From Bradyrhizobium zhengyangense (GTDB taxonomy: Bacteria; Pseudomonadota; Alphaproteobacteria; Rhizobiales; Xanthobacteraceae): a stretch of DNA of 64,000 bases. A model generated the notes under the pieces. It was not told the origin of the DNA and did no database searches. It saw only the letters and a list, made by a program, of their open reading frames with translations. Both the position numbers and the translations under genes were made by a program. Positions 39,572 to 50,365 of the stretch are shown piece by piece; within the stretch, counting starts at the first letter, position 1, and each line of letters starts with the position of its first letter. The stretch is from NCBI RefSeq assembly GCF_022012435.1, contig NZ_JAKLUA010000001.1, positions 434,001 to 498,000 on the forward strand, in the 5' to 3' direction.

Positions 39572-42500
39572 CTACGCGGCCGCTTGCGGAACGTGCGCCC
39601 GTTTCACGGCTTCGTCAGGATGTCCCTCGATGGCGACATCACGTGCGCGCCCCGGCGGAAGGCTCCTGCCCTTCACCAGGCCGAAGATCGCCGGGATGAC
39701 GATCAAAGTCAGGAGCGTCGAGGAGATCATGCCGCCGATCATCGGCACGGCGATGCGCTGCATGATCTCGGAGCCGGTCCCCGTGCTCCACATGATCGGC
39801 AGCAGACCCGCCATGATCGCGACCACGGTCATCATCTTGGGCCGGACGCGTTCGACCGCGCCCACCATGATGGCATCATGGAGATCCAGCCGGGTAAGCG
39901 CGCGGCCCTCGGCGCCGCGCCTGGCCTTCACTTCCGCCAGCGCGTGGTCGAGGTAGATCAGCATGACGACGCCGGTCTCGGCGGCGACGCCGGCGAGCGC
40001 GATGAATCCGACCGCGACCGCGACGGACAGGTTGAAGCCGAGCCACCACATCATCCAGATGCCTCCGACCAGCGCGAACGGCAGCGACAGCATCACGATC
40101 AGGGTCTCGGCGATGGCCCTGAAATTCAGGTACAGCAGCAGGAAGATGATCGTCAGCGTCACCGGCACCACGATCTTCAGCCGTGCGGCGGCCCGCTGCA
40201 GATATTCGTACTGTCCGCTCCAGACCACGTAGTAGCCGGCGGGAAACTGGATGCTGTCGTTGACCGCGCGCTGCGCGTCCGCGACGTAGCTTCCGATGTC
40301 GCGATCCCGGATGTCGACATAGATGTAGGTCGCAAGCTGCCCGTTCTCGGTCCGGATCGACGTCGGTCCCCTCGCCGGCTCGACCTTCGCCACCTCCCCG
40401 AGCGGCACGGCCCCGCCAGCCGGCATCGGCACCAGGATGTCGCTGGCGATGGCCTTCGGGTTGTCGCGAAGGTCGCGCGGATAGCGCATGTTCACGGTGA
40501 ACCGCTGCCGGCCTTCGACCGTCGTCGTGACCGTCTGGCCGCCGAGCGCCGCCGCGATGGTGTCCTGGACGTCCTGGATCAGGATTCCGTAACGGGCGAG
40601 CGCCTCGCGATCCGGCACGATCTCGAGATAGTAGCCGCCGATGCCCCGCTCGGCGTAGGCCGACGAGGTCCCGGGCACTGCCTTGATGACGCGCTCGATC
40701 TGCCTGGCCAGCCGGTCGATCTCGACCAGGTCCGTGCCCATCACCTTCACGCCGATCGGCGTGCGGATGCCGGTCGACAGCATGTCGATGCGCGCCTTGA
40801 TGGGCATGGTCCAGGCGTTCGAGACACCGGGAAACTGCAATGCCTTGTCCATCTCGGCGATCAGGCTATCGACGGTGACGCCCGGGCGCCACTGCTCCTT
40901 CGGCTTCAGGTTGACCACGGTTTCGAACATCTCCGTCGGGGCCGGGTCGGTCGCGGTCGCCGCCCGTCCCGCCTTGCCGTAGACCGACGCGACCTCCGGA
41001 AAGGATTTGATGATCCTGTCCTGCATCTGCATCAGCTCGGCCGCCTTGGTGACCGAGATGCCCGGCAGCGTCGTCGGCATGTAGAGGAGCGTGCCCTCGT
41101 TCAGCGCCGGCATGAACTCGGTGCCGAGCTGACGGGCCGGCCAGATCGAAACGGCCAGGGTCGCCAGCGACGCGAGGATCACCGGCGTCTTGGCCCGCAG
41201 CACGCCCCTGATGACGGGCCGGTAGATCCAGATCAGGAAACGGTTGATGAAGTTCCGGCTTTCCGGGACGATTTTGCCGCGGACGAAGATCACCATCAGC
41301 GCCGGCACCAGCGTCACCGACAGTAGCGCCGCCGCTGCCATGGAGAACGTCTTGGTGAAGGCGAGCGGGCTGAACAGCCGCCCCTCCTGGGATTCCAGGG
41401 TGAAGATCGGCATGAACGAGACCGTGATGATCAGCAGGCTGAAGAACAGCGCAGGGCCGACTTCGGAGGCCGCATCGATCAGGATCTGGACGCGGGACTC
41501 GCCGGGCTTGGCCCGCTCGAGGTGCTTGTGGGCGTTCTCGATCATCACGATCGCTGCGTCCACCATGGCGCCGATCGCGATCGCGATCCCGCCGAGGCTC
41601 ATGATGTTCGAGCCGAGCCCGAGCAGCTTCATGGCGCCGAACGCCATCAGAACGCCGACCGGCAGCATCAGGATGGCGACGAGCGCGCTGCGGACGTGCA
41701 GCAGGAAGACCACGCAGACGAGCGCCACGACGATGCTCTCTTCGAGGAGCGTGTGCTTGAGGGTGTCGATGGCGGCGTAGATCAGGTTGGAGCGGTCGTA
41801 GACCGGGACGATCTCGACGGATTTCGGCAGGCTGCTCGCGATCTCCTTGAACCGCTTCTTGACGTTCTCGATCACGTCGAGCGCGTTGACCCCGAAGCGC
41901 TGCAGCACGATGCCGCTGGCGACCTCGCCCTCGCCGTTCAGTTCCGCGATGCCGCGTCGCTCGTCCGGACCAAGTTCGACGGTGGCCACATCGCGCAGCA
42001 GCACCGGCGTGCCGTTGCTGGTCTTCAGCACGATGTTGCCGAGATCGTTGATGCTCTTGATGTAGCCCTTGCCGCGGATGACGTACTCGAACTCGGACAG
42101 CTCCACGGTCCGACCGCCGACGTCCGCGTTCGAAGCGCGGATCGCCTCCCGGATCTTCTGCATGCTGATCCCGCGGTCGCGCATCCGCTGCGGATCGAGG
42201 ACTACGTTGTACTGCTTGACGAAGCCGCCGATGCTGGCGACCTCGGCCACGCCTTCGGCCTTGGCCAGCGCGAATTTCAGATTCCAGTCCTGGATCGTGC
42301 GGGTCTCGGCGAGGTTCAGCTCCTTCGATATCACCGCGTATTGGTAGACCCAGCCGACACCGGTCGCGTCGGGCCCGATCGTGGGCGTCACTCCGGCCGG
42401 AAGCCGCGAGGTCGCGCTGTTCAGGAACTCCATCACGCGCGAGCGCGCCCAGTAGATGTCGGTGCCGTCCTCGAAGATCACGTAGACGAACGACACCCCG

Positions 42501-42763
42501 AAGAACGAGAAACCGCGCACCACCTTCGACTTCGGCACCGTCAGCATGGCCGTCGTCAGAGGATAAGTGACCTGGTCCTCGATCACCTGCGGCGCCTGAC
42601 CGGGGTATTCGGTGTAGACGATCACCTGCGTGTCCGAGAGGTCCGGGATTGCGTCGAGCGGCAGGTGGACCAGCGCGTAGAGCCCGGCGGCAGCCGCGAA
42701 GCCGGTGCCGAACAGCACCAGAAGCAGGTTGCGCGCCGACCAGGCGATGATGCGGGAGATCAT
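39572..42763 (-). CDS. cusA: CusA/CzcA-type heavy-metal efflux RND pump
   Basis: A 1063-residue inner-membrane RND transporter, full length. It has twelve helices in two halves with large periplasmic loops, the opening MISRIIAWSARN, the HME-RND signature around GAMVDAAIVMIENAHKH, and a Met-containing periplasmic region. It exports Cu(I)/Ag(I) with proton import. It overlaps cusB by 4 bp. No outer-membrane factor gene is present in the element. Confidence 0.92.
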   Translation of the reverse strand: MISRIIAWSARNLLLVLFGTGFAAAAGLYALVHLPLDAIPDLSDTQVIVYTEYPGQAPQVIEDQVTYPLTTAMLTVPKSKVVRGFSFFGVSFVYVIFEDGTDIYWARSRVMEFLNSATSRLPAGVTPTIGPDATGVGWVYQYAVISKELNLAETRTIQDWNLKFALAKAEGVAEVASIGGFVKQYNVVLDPQRMRDRGISMQKIREAIRASNADVGGRTVELSEFEYVIRGKGYIKSINDLGNIVLKTSNGTPVLLRDVATVELGPDERRGIAELNGEGEVASGIVLQRFGVNALDVIENVKKRFKEIASSLPKSVEIVPVYDRSNLIYAAIDTLKHTLLEESIVVALVCVVFLLHVRSALVAILMLPVGVLMAFGAMKLLGLGSNIMSLGGIAIAIGAMVDAAIVMIENAHKHLERAKPGESRVQILIDAASEVGPALFFSLLIITVSFMPIFTLESQEGRLFSPLAFTKTFSMAAAALLSVTLVPALMVIFVRGKIVPESRNFINRFLIWIYRPVIRGVLRAKTPVILASLATLAVSIWPARQLGTEFMPALNEGTLLYMPTTLPGISVTKAAELMQMQDRIIKSFPEVASVYGKAGRAATATDPAPTEMFETVVNLKPKEQWRPGVTVDSLIAEMDKALQFPGVSNAWTMPIKARIDMLSTGIRTPIGVKVMGTDLVEIDRLARQIERVIKAVPGTSSAYAERGIGGYYLEIVPDREALARYGILIQDVQDTIAAALGGQTVTTTVEGRQRFTVNMRYPRDLRDNPKAIASDILVPMPAGGAVPLGEVAKVEPARGPTSIRTENGQLATYIYVDIRDRDIGSYVADAQRAVNDSIQFPAGYYVVWSGQYEYLQRAAARLKIVVPVTLTIIFLLLYLNFRAIAETLIVMLSLPFALVGGIWMMWWLGFNLSVAVAVGFIALAGVAAETGVVMLIYLDHALAEVKARRGAEGRALTRLDLHDAIMVGAVERVRPKMMTVVAIMAGLLPIMWSTGTGSEIMQRIAVPMIGGMISSTLLTLIVIPAIFGLVKGRSLPPGRARDVAIEGHPDEAVKRAHVPQAAA

Positions 42764-44187
42764 TTGTGTTCTCCCATGCCGCTGTTGGACGGAGCTTCGG
42801 GCTGCGAGGGGCCGGCTTCGGCGAAGCCCTTCAGCGCCGCCTTCAGGTTGCTTTCCGCATCGATCAGGAAGTTGGCGGAAGTGACCACGGCTTCGCCCGC
42901 GGCAAGACCGTCCCGCACCTCGACGTAGCCGCCGCCTCTGCGCCCGAGTTTGACTTCACGCGGCTCGAAGCGCCCTTCCCCCTTGTCCACGAGGACGGCC
43001 TGGCGGCTGCCGGTGTCGAGCACCGAACTGTCGGGTACCGCGAGGACGGGCGTGGCATCGGCGGTGTCGATGTCGGCATCGACGTACATGTCGGGCAGCA
43101 GCGCCGCGTCCGGATTGGCGAGTTCGATGCGGACGCGAACGGTTCGGGTGTCGCGGTTCACCTGCGGATAGATGACGGCGATCTTGCCGGCGAAGGTCCG
43201 GCCGGCAAAGCTCCTCGCGCGTACCGTCACGGGCTGACCCACGGCGATGTTGCCGAGATCGCGTTCGGCCACGTCGACCAAGGCCCACACCACCGAGGTG
43301 TCGGCGATCCGGAACAGCACGTCGCCGGGATTGGCCCGCATGCCTTCGATCGCGTTGCGTTCGAGCACGATGCCGTCACGCGGCGCCGACCACTGCACGG
43401 TCACGGGCGCAACGTGGGACTTCTCCATCTCGGCGATGACTTGTTCGGGGACGTCGAGGTTCGTAAGCCGCTGGCGCGACCCGCGGCCGTACATTTCGAC
43501 GCCGCCGACCGTTTTGGAGGTGATGGTCGCCAGATATTCCGCCGCGGCGGAAGCGACCGCCGAACTGTAGATCTGCATCAGCGGCTGGCCCGCCTTGACG
43601 CGGGTGCCGGTGGTTACGTCGGCGATCTTCTGGACGAAGCTCTCGGCCCGCATGGCGATCACGGACACGCGGCGTTCGTCCAACTGGATCGTGCCGGGCG
43701 CCTTCACCGAGACGCGGACCGCGCGCCGTTCGACCGGCTCGGACTTCACGCCTGTGCGCTGAATCTTGCCTGGCGAGAGCTTGACGGTGCCGTCGTCGAC
43801 GTCGTCGCCTTCATAGACGGGCACGTAGTTCATCCCCATGGGATCCTTCTTCGGCACCGGCGAGGTGTCGGGCAGGCCCATGGGATTCCTGTAGTAGAGG
43901 ATCTTGCGCGACGAATCCGCCTGTTGCTGCGGCTTCGCCGGCTCCGGGGCGGCCTGTTCGTCGTCGTAGACCGGCAGGAAATCCTGCCCGCGCGCGTCCT
44001 TCTTGGGGCCCGCCGACCAGAGGGGCGCGCCGCTCGGATCGCGGAAGTAGAGCGGAGTTCGGTCCGCGGAGGCCGCCGCGGGCGCCTCGGCATGGGCGGA
44101 CCAACGCTCGCCGCTCGAGTACCAGGTGGCGCCGAGGGCCATGCCGGCCACCAGTGCGAGTGCCGTCAGAAGACGCTGCGTGTTCAT
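42760..44187 (-). CDS. cusB: CusB-type membrane-fusion protein with two metal-binding N-terminal modules
   Basis: A 475-residue periplasmic adaptor. After an N-terminal anchor (LLTALALVAGMALGATW) come two heavy-metal-binding modules: PLYFRDPSGAPLWSAGPKKD (diverged) and ILYYRNPMGLPDTSPVPKKD followed by PMGMNYVPVY (canonical). The usual hairpin, lipoyl and barrel domains follow. Most relatives carry one such module. It links the CusA pump to an outer-membrane channel that must be coded elsewhere. Confidence 0.9.
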   Translation of the reverse strand: MNTQRLLTALALVAGMALGATWYSSGERWSAHAEAPAAASADRTPLYFRDPSGAPLWSAGPKKDARGQDFLPVYDDEQAAPEPAKPQQQADSSRKILYYRNPMGLPDTSPVPKKDPMGMNYVPVYEGDDVDDGTVKLSPGKIQRTGVKSEPVERRAVRVSVKAPGTIQLDERRVSVIAMRAESFVQKIADVTTGTRVKAGQPLMQIYSSAVASAAAEYLATITSKTVGGVEMYGRGSRQRLTNLDVPEQVIAEMEKSHVAPVTVQWSAPRDGIVLERNAIEGMRANPGDVLFRIADTSVVWALVDVAERDLGNIAVGQPVTVRARSFAGRTFAGKIAVIYPQVNRDTRTVRVRIELANPDAALLPDMYVDADIDTADATPVLAVPDSSVLDTGSRQAVLVDKGEGRFEPREVKLGRRGGGYVEVRDGLAAGEAVVTSANFLIDAESNLKAALKGFAEAGPSQPEAPSNSGMGEHK

Positions 44188-44270
44188 GGTGTGCTACCCG
44201 CGCGCTCGGGGCGCGCGTCCATGTGAATGAGAGAGAGAAGTTCGGGCGCCGCCGGGCGGCGCCCGAAGGC

Positions 44271-44663
44271 TCACTTCGTCGCCTTGACGATCACCTTGCC
44301 CGTGACGGTGTCGGCCTCGCCCTGCACCTTTGCGGACAGCGTCACCTGGTAGCGGCCGGCCATCGGCAGGTCGGTCTTGAAGGCGTAGACGCCCGGCTCC
44401 TTGGACGGCAGCGGCGAGACCGCCGATTCCATCTCGGCCATCCCGTCCGGGGCCATGTCGACGCGGGTCTTGAAGATCACCGCATCCGGAACCGGCTTGC
44501 CGGTCTGCTTGTTCGTCAGACGGACGGCGAGCGTGACGTCGTCGCCCTTCTTCATCTCCGGATTGACCGGCTCGAACGTGTAGTCGCCGGCGCCCGCCAT
44601 GGCGACTGAAGCGGTAAGCGAAAGGGTGGCGGCAAGAGCCGCGGTCGTGAATTTGGAAAGCAT
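44271..44663 (-). CDS. periplasmic FixH/YtkA-like protein
   Basis: A 130-residue exported protein with signal TTAALAATLSLTASVAMA. The mature part is an immunoglobulin-like YtkA/FixH fold: NPEMKKGDDVTLAVRLTNKQTG, then VPDAVIF, MAEMES and GVYAFKTDLPMAGRYQVTL. The two Met-containing motifs may bind copper. It lies 83 bp before cusB in the same leftward operon. Similar genes accompany cus operons in other proteobacteria. Confidence 0.82.
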   Translation of the reverse strand: MLSKFTTAALAATLSLTASVAMAGAGDYTFEPVNPEMKKGDDVTLAVRLTNKQTGKPVPDAVIFKTRVDMAPDGMAEMESAVSPLPSKEPGVYAFKTDLPMAGRYQVTLSAKVQGEADTVTGKVIVKATK

Positions 44664-44760
44664 TGTCCTGTCCTCATGAATTGATCTCGGCCGTGGCGCC
44701 ACGGGCGCGCACGTCATCGTCTGCGCGAGCAAGACTGCGCGCGTGCCGGGTTTTGCGAGA

Positions 44761-45129
44761 TCAGATTCGAGGAGGTCGGAAGGGAGGGCTGCCGCCGCGA
44801 AAATCGACGACTTGGTCGGAGGGAATGGCGATCTTGCTCGCCGCTACCGCGAAAAAGCCGAATGCGATGGGTCGAACGCCCCCGAGCGCGAGAGCTCCGC
44901 CGATGCAGCAGAAACCCATCCCACACTTGTAGCCGTCCTTGTGGGATGTCGTGCCCTTCATGTCGTCCGGACAGCAGTCGTCCATCGACATGTCGCCGCC
45001 GCCCGTCATCTGCATGGTCGCGTGCATCTCGTCCGACGACGTCGCGTAGCCGGCGGCGGACGCGCCGAGCGGCAGCATCGCCAGCGAGACGGCGATGGCA
45101 AACGCGAGGATGGTACGGACGAGCCGCAT
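44761..45129 (-). CDS. Cys/Met-rich small exported or membrane protein
   Basis: A 122-residue protein with signal RTILAFAIAVSLAMLPLGASA. The mature part has a Met-rich segment (MHATMQMTGGGDMSMDDCC), then CGMGFCCIGGALALGG and a hydrophobic C-terminal helix. Cys pairs plus Met suggest metal binding. First gene of the copper operon reading toward cusB; a FixK/FNR-type site lies 68 bp upstream. Confidence 0.7.
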   Translation of the reverse strand: MRLVRTILAFAIAVSLAMLPLGASAAGYATSSDEMHATMQMTGGGDMSMDDCCPDDMKGTTSHKDGYKCGMGFCCIGGALALGGVRPIAFGFFAVAASKIAIPSDQVVDFRGGSPPFRPPRI

Positions 45130-45196
45130 CGTGATCGACTTACCTTTCGGGCCGCAACGCGGCTTGAGTAGCATATTCCGGTGCGGGACGCAGTCC

Positions 45197-45210
45197 TTGA
45201 TCCCGCTCAA
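45197..45210. promoter_or_regulatory. FixK/FNR-type box upstream of the cus operon
   Basis: TTGATCCCGCTCAA, a TTGA-N6-TCAA match, lies 68 bp before the Cys/Met-rich protein start and just beyond the csoR stop codon. Confidence 0.55.
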
Positions 45211-45231
45211 GCATTCGTGACCCTAGCCGGG

Positions 45232-45507
45232 CTACCTATCCACCCGACCGACGACTTCCATCAGTTCGGCGATCTTGCGGCGCTGATCGGCCTTGTCGCC
45301 GCTATGGATCGCGTGTTCCACGCAATGGGCCACGTGATCCTTGAGAATCTCTTCCTCGACCCGGCGGAGCGCGGAACGAACCGCCGAAATCTGAGTGACG
45401 ATGTCGATGCAGTACCGGTCCTCGTCGACCATCTTCGCGAGCCCGCGAACCTGGCCTTCGATGCGGTTCAGACGTTTCTGACAGGACGCCTTGATGTCGT
45501 TCCTCAT
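45232..45507 (-). CDS. csoR: CsoR/RcnR-family metal-sensing repressor
   Basis: A 91-residue all-helical repressor. It starts MRNDIKASCQKRLNRIEGQV, typical of the family. The Cu(I) ligands of CsoR appear as Cys in DRYCIDIV and the His-Cys pair in DHVAHCVEHA (Cys-x-His-x-x-x-Cys order across helices). An additional Cys is near the N-terminus. It is divergent from copA across 36 bp that hold its likely operator. When copper binds, the repressor is expected to release and allow copA expression. Confidence 0.88.
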   Translation of the reverse strand: MRNDIKASCQKRLNRIEGQVRGLAKMVDEDRYCIDIVTQISAVRSALRRVEEEILKDHVAHCVEHAIHSGDKADQRRKIAELMEVVGRVDR

Positions 45508-45514
45508 GGATCGT

Positions 45515-45533
45515 ATATACCCCCCTAGGGTAC
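45515..45533. promoter_or_regulatory. CsoR-type operator between csoR and copA
   Basis: TATACCCCCCTAGGGTACA has the TA-flanked G/C-tract form of CsoR/RcnR sites. It fills most of the 36 bp between the two start codons and overlaps any promoter there. It ends 10 bp before the copA ATG at 45544, leaving little room for a leader. Confidence 0.7.
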
Positions 45534-45543
45534 ATTTTGCAAG

Positions 45544-47952
<2,409 letters not shown>

Positions 47953-48030
47953 AGGTGCTGCCACTGAGGTACACGTTCGTACAAAACCGCGCTCCGGCCG
48001 GCGATCGCCGGTCGCGTTAGTTGAGATCTC
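47953..48030. terminator. possible bidirectional hairpin between copA and the small leftward gene
   Basis: A GC-rich palindrome (CCGGCGATCGCCGG) lies between the convergent copA and ribbon-helix-helix-like genes. There is no long T-tract, so terminator function is tentative. Confidence 0.35.
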
Positions 48031-48288
48031 TTACTCCCCGCGCGAGATCTTCGCGGTCCCCTGACGAATCTCGTCCTGATGGTTCTCTAGCCATTCTTTA
48101 ATCGCCTCCTCAGCGAGTTCGTACGAAGGCTGCCCCTTTGCAAGCGCTGCGAGCTTGAGCTGCCGGATCACGCTTGGAAACATATAGATCAAGAGTTGAC
48201 TTCTCTTGTCCTTTCTCACCCGCGCTTTGGACGCCTTCTTTTTCGGCTCGCGCACGACTTGCTCCTCCGGCGTCAGATAGCTGACCAT
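48031..48288 (-). CDS. small ribbon-helix-helix-like protein, possible repressor
   Basis: An 85-residue protein. A basic stretch (EPKKKASKARVRKDKRS) is followed by a strand-helix-helix pattern (QLLIYMFPSVIRQLKLAALA, then SYELAEEAIKEWLENH), consistent with the RHH fold. No toxin gene is next to it. A palindrome GATAGCTGACCATC overlaps its start codon and GATAGCTGACTATC recurs 123 bp upstream, so autoregulation is likely by inference. It is divergent from the unknown four-gene locus. Confidence 0.6.
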   Translation of the reverse strand: MVSYLTPEEQVVREPKKKASKARVRKDKRSQLLIYMFPSVIRQLKLAALAKGQPSYELAEEAIKEWLENHQDEIRQGTAKISRGE

Positions 48289-48412
48289 CTAGGACGCTTT
48301 TAACACTGCGCCGAGTCTGGCGGAAGTGCTGATTTTCGGAAAAACCCAAGATATCCACAGCGCCATCCGTTCAGCCGACAGCCGACCTTCTATCTCTAGA
48401 TAGCTGACTATC
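48276..48412. promoter_or_regulatory. paired palindromes, likely operators of the RHH-like protein
   Basis: GATAGCTGACCATC at 48276-48289 and GATAGCTGACTATC at 48399-48412 are the same 14-base element with one difference. The second is a clean inverted repeat (GATAG/CTATC). The first overlaps the RHH-like start codon. The second is about 125 bp before the rightward gene at 48537, so one protein could control both directions. Confidence 0.55.
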
Positions 48413-48536
48413 TTGACTCCGGAGACGCCACCTGCTTTTCTCTGGCTCGCACGGACCGGGTGAGGCAACGGCAATCCGACGACCTATTGGCGTCTTAGCC
48501 AACACGCTTCTCCCGTGAAGTCGGAGACGATTCGTG

Positions 48537-49199
48537 ATGCAGACAGACTCTCAAGTTCGTCGCTATCGATCGATCAACCTTCTTTCGGCGGGCGGCCGAG
48601 CCATGCTCGGGTGCGGAAATGAGTCCAGCAGTCGGCGCCTTGCCGTCCAGTTGACACTGGACCCGGGGGTCCGTTCGCTTCGGTTTATCGCCTCCCTTCC
48701 CCTCGCCGGCGAGCAAATCGAAGTCGGCATGCTGGTGGCTGAGTACGACGACGGTCTCGTCGCATATGACATCGTGGACGAGCGCGCGCATCGGGACATC
48801 GACACCGAGGGGATGCTGCTGATTGCGCTTGATCAGCACGGCATCACGCTGCGAGCGGTGGACACCAATACGATCGGCGCGCATCCCCTCGCCGACCATT
48901 GCGAGCGCATCTGGGAACATCGCGCGCTTCAGGTCAACCATAGGCTAGGCGGAAGAATTGAACGTGCTCTTGAGAGCAAACGTCTCACGGTTCGCGAATT
49001 GGGAGACGCCGTTGGAGAACGCAACATCGTGCCAATCGTCTGCGCCCTGATCTGCAGACGCGTTCTCTCGGCCGACCTCTCGACCTTTCTCGATCTGGAC
49101 GCCTGGGTGGTTCGTCGCTCTGATCGCGCGGTCGGAAGTTCCTTGATGAGCCGCAAGACTGCGGGACCGATGAAATTGAAACCGGGAGGTGCGACATGA
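48537..49199 (+). CDS. unknown protein with TnsA-like layout, paralogue 1
   Basis: A 220-residue protein. Its middle part (DPGVRSLRFIASLPL, VGMLVAEYDDGLVAYDIVDE) and a C-terminal helical part (RLTVRELGDAVGERNIVPIV) align by eye with the protein at 49769 and with the order of nuclease then winged helix in TnsA. The Asp/Glu/Lys nuclease residues are not conserved, so catalysis is unlikely. The start is the ATG at 48537 with GGAG upstream. It overlaps the next gene by 4 bp. Function unknown. Confidence 0.6.
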   Translation: MQTDSQVRRYRSINLLSAGGRAMLGCGNESSSRRLAVQLTLDPGVRSLRFIASLPLAGEQIEVGMLVAEYDDGLVAYDIVDERAHRDIDTEGMLLIALDQHGITLRAVDTNTIGAHPLADHCERIWEHRALQVNHRLGGRIERALESKRLTVRELGDAVGERNIVPIVCALICRRVLSADLSTFLDLDAWVVRRSDRAVGSSLMSRKTAGPMKLKPGGAT

Positions 49200-49747
49200 C
49201 GACGTGGCAAGGGGCGCTTATCCAGAAGTATCCTACTCTTTTCGTCCGGCCGTTCCGGGGGGTGGCGTTCGCACCGGGATATCCCCGCTGCGCCCCGGGT
49301 TGGCAGCACGTCGTCACGCGCCTCGTCGAACGAGTGGCAGCTGCAGCGAACGACGGCTCTGTCTACTTCACGCAGATGGTCTGCGAACACGGTGTATTGC
49401 GCACCCATTGGAGTAGTAGGTCCGAAATTCCGCAACAACTGGCTCTCAAAATCGAGGAAGCGATTGGCCTCGCCGAGGCTCGCTCCGCAAGCGCATGCAT
49501 CGATTGCGGTGCCGAGGGTCGATTGTTCGCCACCGACTTCGTACTCGCACCGCTCTGCAGGCTCCACCAGCGAGGCACGCCCGTACCCATCGTCGCGGGT
49601 CGCGACGTCTATCTCCGGCGAGGCGTCGTGAGGCAGCGCCCTGTTCTCGTTTGTTCCCGATACGACTGGGAGTCGGATGCTTTCCTCGATTTGCCGACCT
49701 CGGCGGATTCGAGGCCAAAGCGCCTTTCGGATGATTGTGAATTGTAG
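49196..49747 (+). CDS. unknown zinc-ribbon protein
   Basis: A 183-residue protein. It has a GW motif near the start (RCAPGWQHVVTRLVERV), a middle strand region (QMVCEHGVLRTHW), then CIDCGAEGRLF and APLCRLH, forming one zinc site. The layout resembles small proteins of phage and island origin that read GDGW...CxxCG...CxxH. It starts in an ATGA overlap with the previous gene and is 21 bp before the next, so it is part of the same operon. Function unknown. Confidence 0.6.
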   Translation: MTTWQGALIQKYPTLFVRPFRGVAFAPGYPRCAPGWQHVVTRLVERVAAAANDGSVYFTQMVCEHGVLRTHWSSRSEIPQQLALKIEEAIGLAEARSASACIDCGAEGRLFATDFVLAPLCRLHQRGTPVPIVAGRDVYLRRGVVRQRPVLVCSRYDWESDAFLDLPTSADSRPKRLSDDCEL

Positions 49748-49768
49748 AGTGCGCAAAGAGGACTGAGC

Positions 49769-50365
49769 ATGGCAATCAGAAAGAATAGCGAGCGCCCGCC
49801 CCAAGTGGGTCAGTTCGTATCTGTGAAGTGCGGTGGATCTGTCCCGGTGCGGCATCCCTTGATGAGGGATGCGCTGCTGCAAGCTGCGCTCGACCCGACG
49901 GTCCGATCCATCGAGTATCTCCCCGCCATTCCTGCGGCGCCTCCGACATGGGACATCGACGCCATCGTCATCGAACGCGACGATTGCCGCTATTATCTGG
50001 ACATCGTCGAGGCCAGACCGCGCCGCTCAACAGCTCAGCGTCTCATGATTACGCAGGCGTTGCTCGATCTGGGGCTTCGTCCATTGGTTCGGATGGAGTC
50101 AGACGTCATGCGCGAGCCTCGCTGCACCAACGCCCGGGCGGTTTTCGCGCACGCCGGTCGGCCCGTGGACGTCGGGCTGCGCTTGCAGATCCTCGGCGCG
50201 CTCACCGAAGACGGTGCGATGCCGCTCGGCGAGCTTCTGCTCCGCCTGCGGAGCCACCGCGATCCGGTCGCCGCTGTGATGTCCCTGGCCTGTAGCGACC
50301 TCATCGAACTCGACCTGATCTCGACGCCCCTAGGGCCGCGCACTGTGACGAGGCTGCGCGAGTGA
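49769..50365 (+). CDS. unknown protein with TnsA-like layout, paralogue 2
   Basis: A 198-residue protein. The N-terminal half contains PTVRSIEYLPAIP, then WDIDAIVIERDDCRYYLDIVEARP, similar to the TnsA nuclease core DxxV...vEvK but with Arg in place of Lys. The C-terminal half (LQILGALTEDGAMPLGELL) looks like a winged helix. It is a clear paralogue of the 48537 product. The stop overlaps the AAA+ protease start by 4 bp (GTGA), indicating coupled translation with the protease gene. Confidence 0.62.
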   Translation: MAIRKNSERPPQVGQFVSVKCGGSVPVRHPLMRDALLQAALDPTVRSIEYLPAIPAAPPTWDIDAIVIERDDCRYYLDIVEARPRRSTAQRLMITQALLDLGLRPLVRMESDVMREPRCTNARAVFAHAGRPVDVGLRLQILGALTEDGAMPLGELLLRLRSHRDPVAAVMSLACSDLIELDLISTPLGPRTVTRLRE

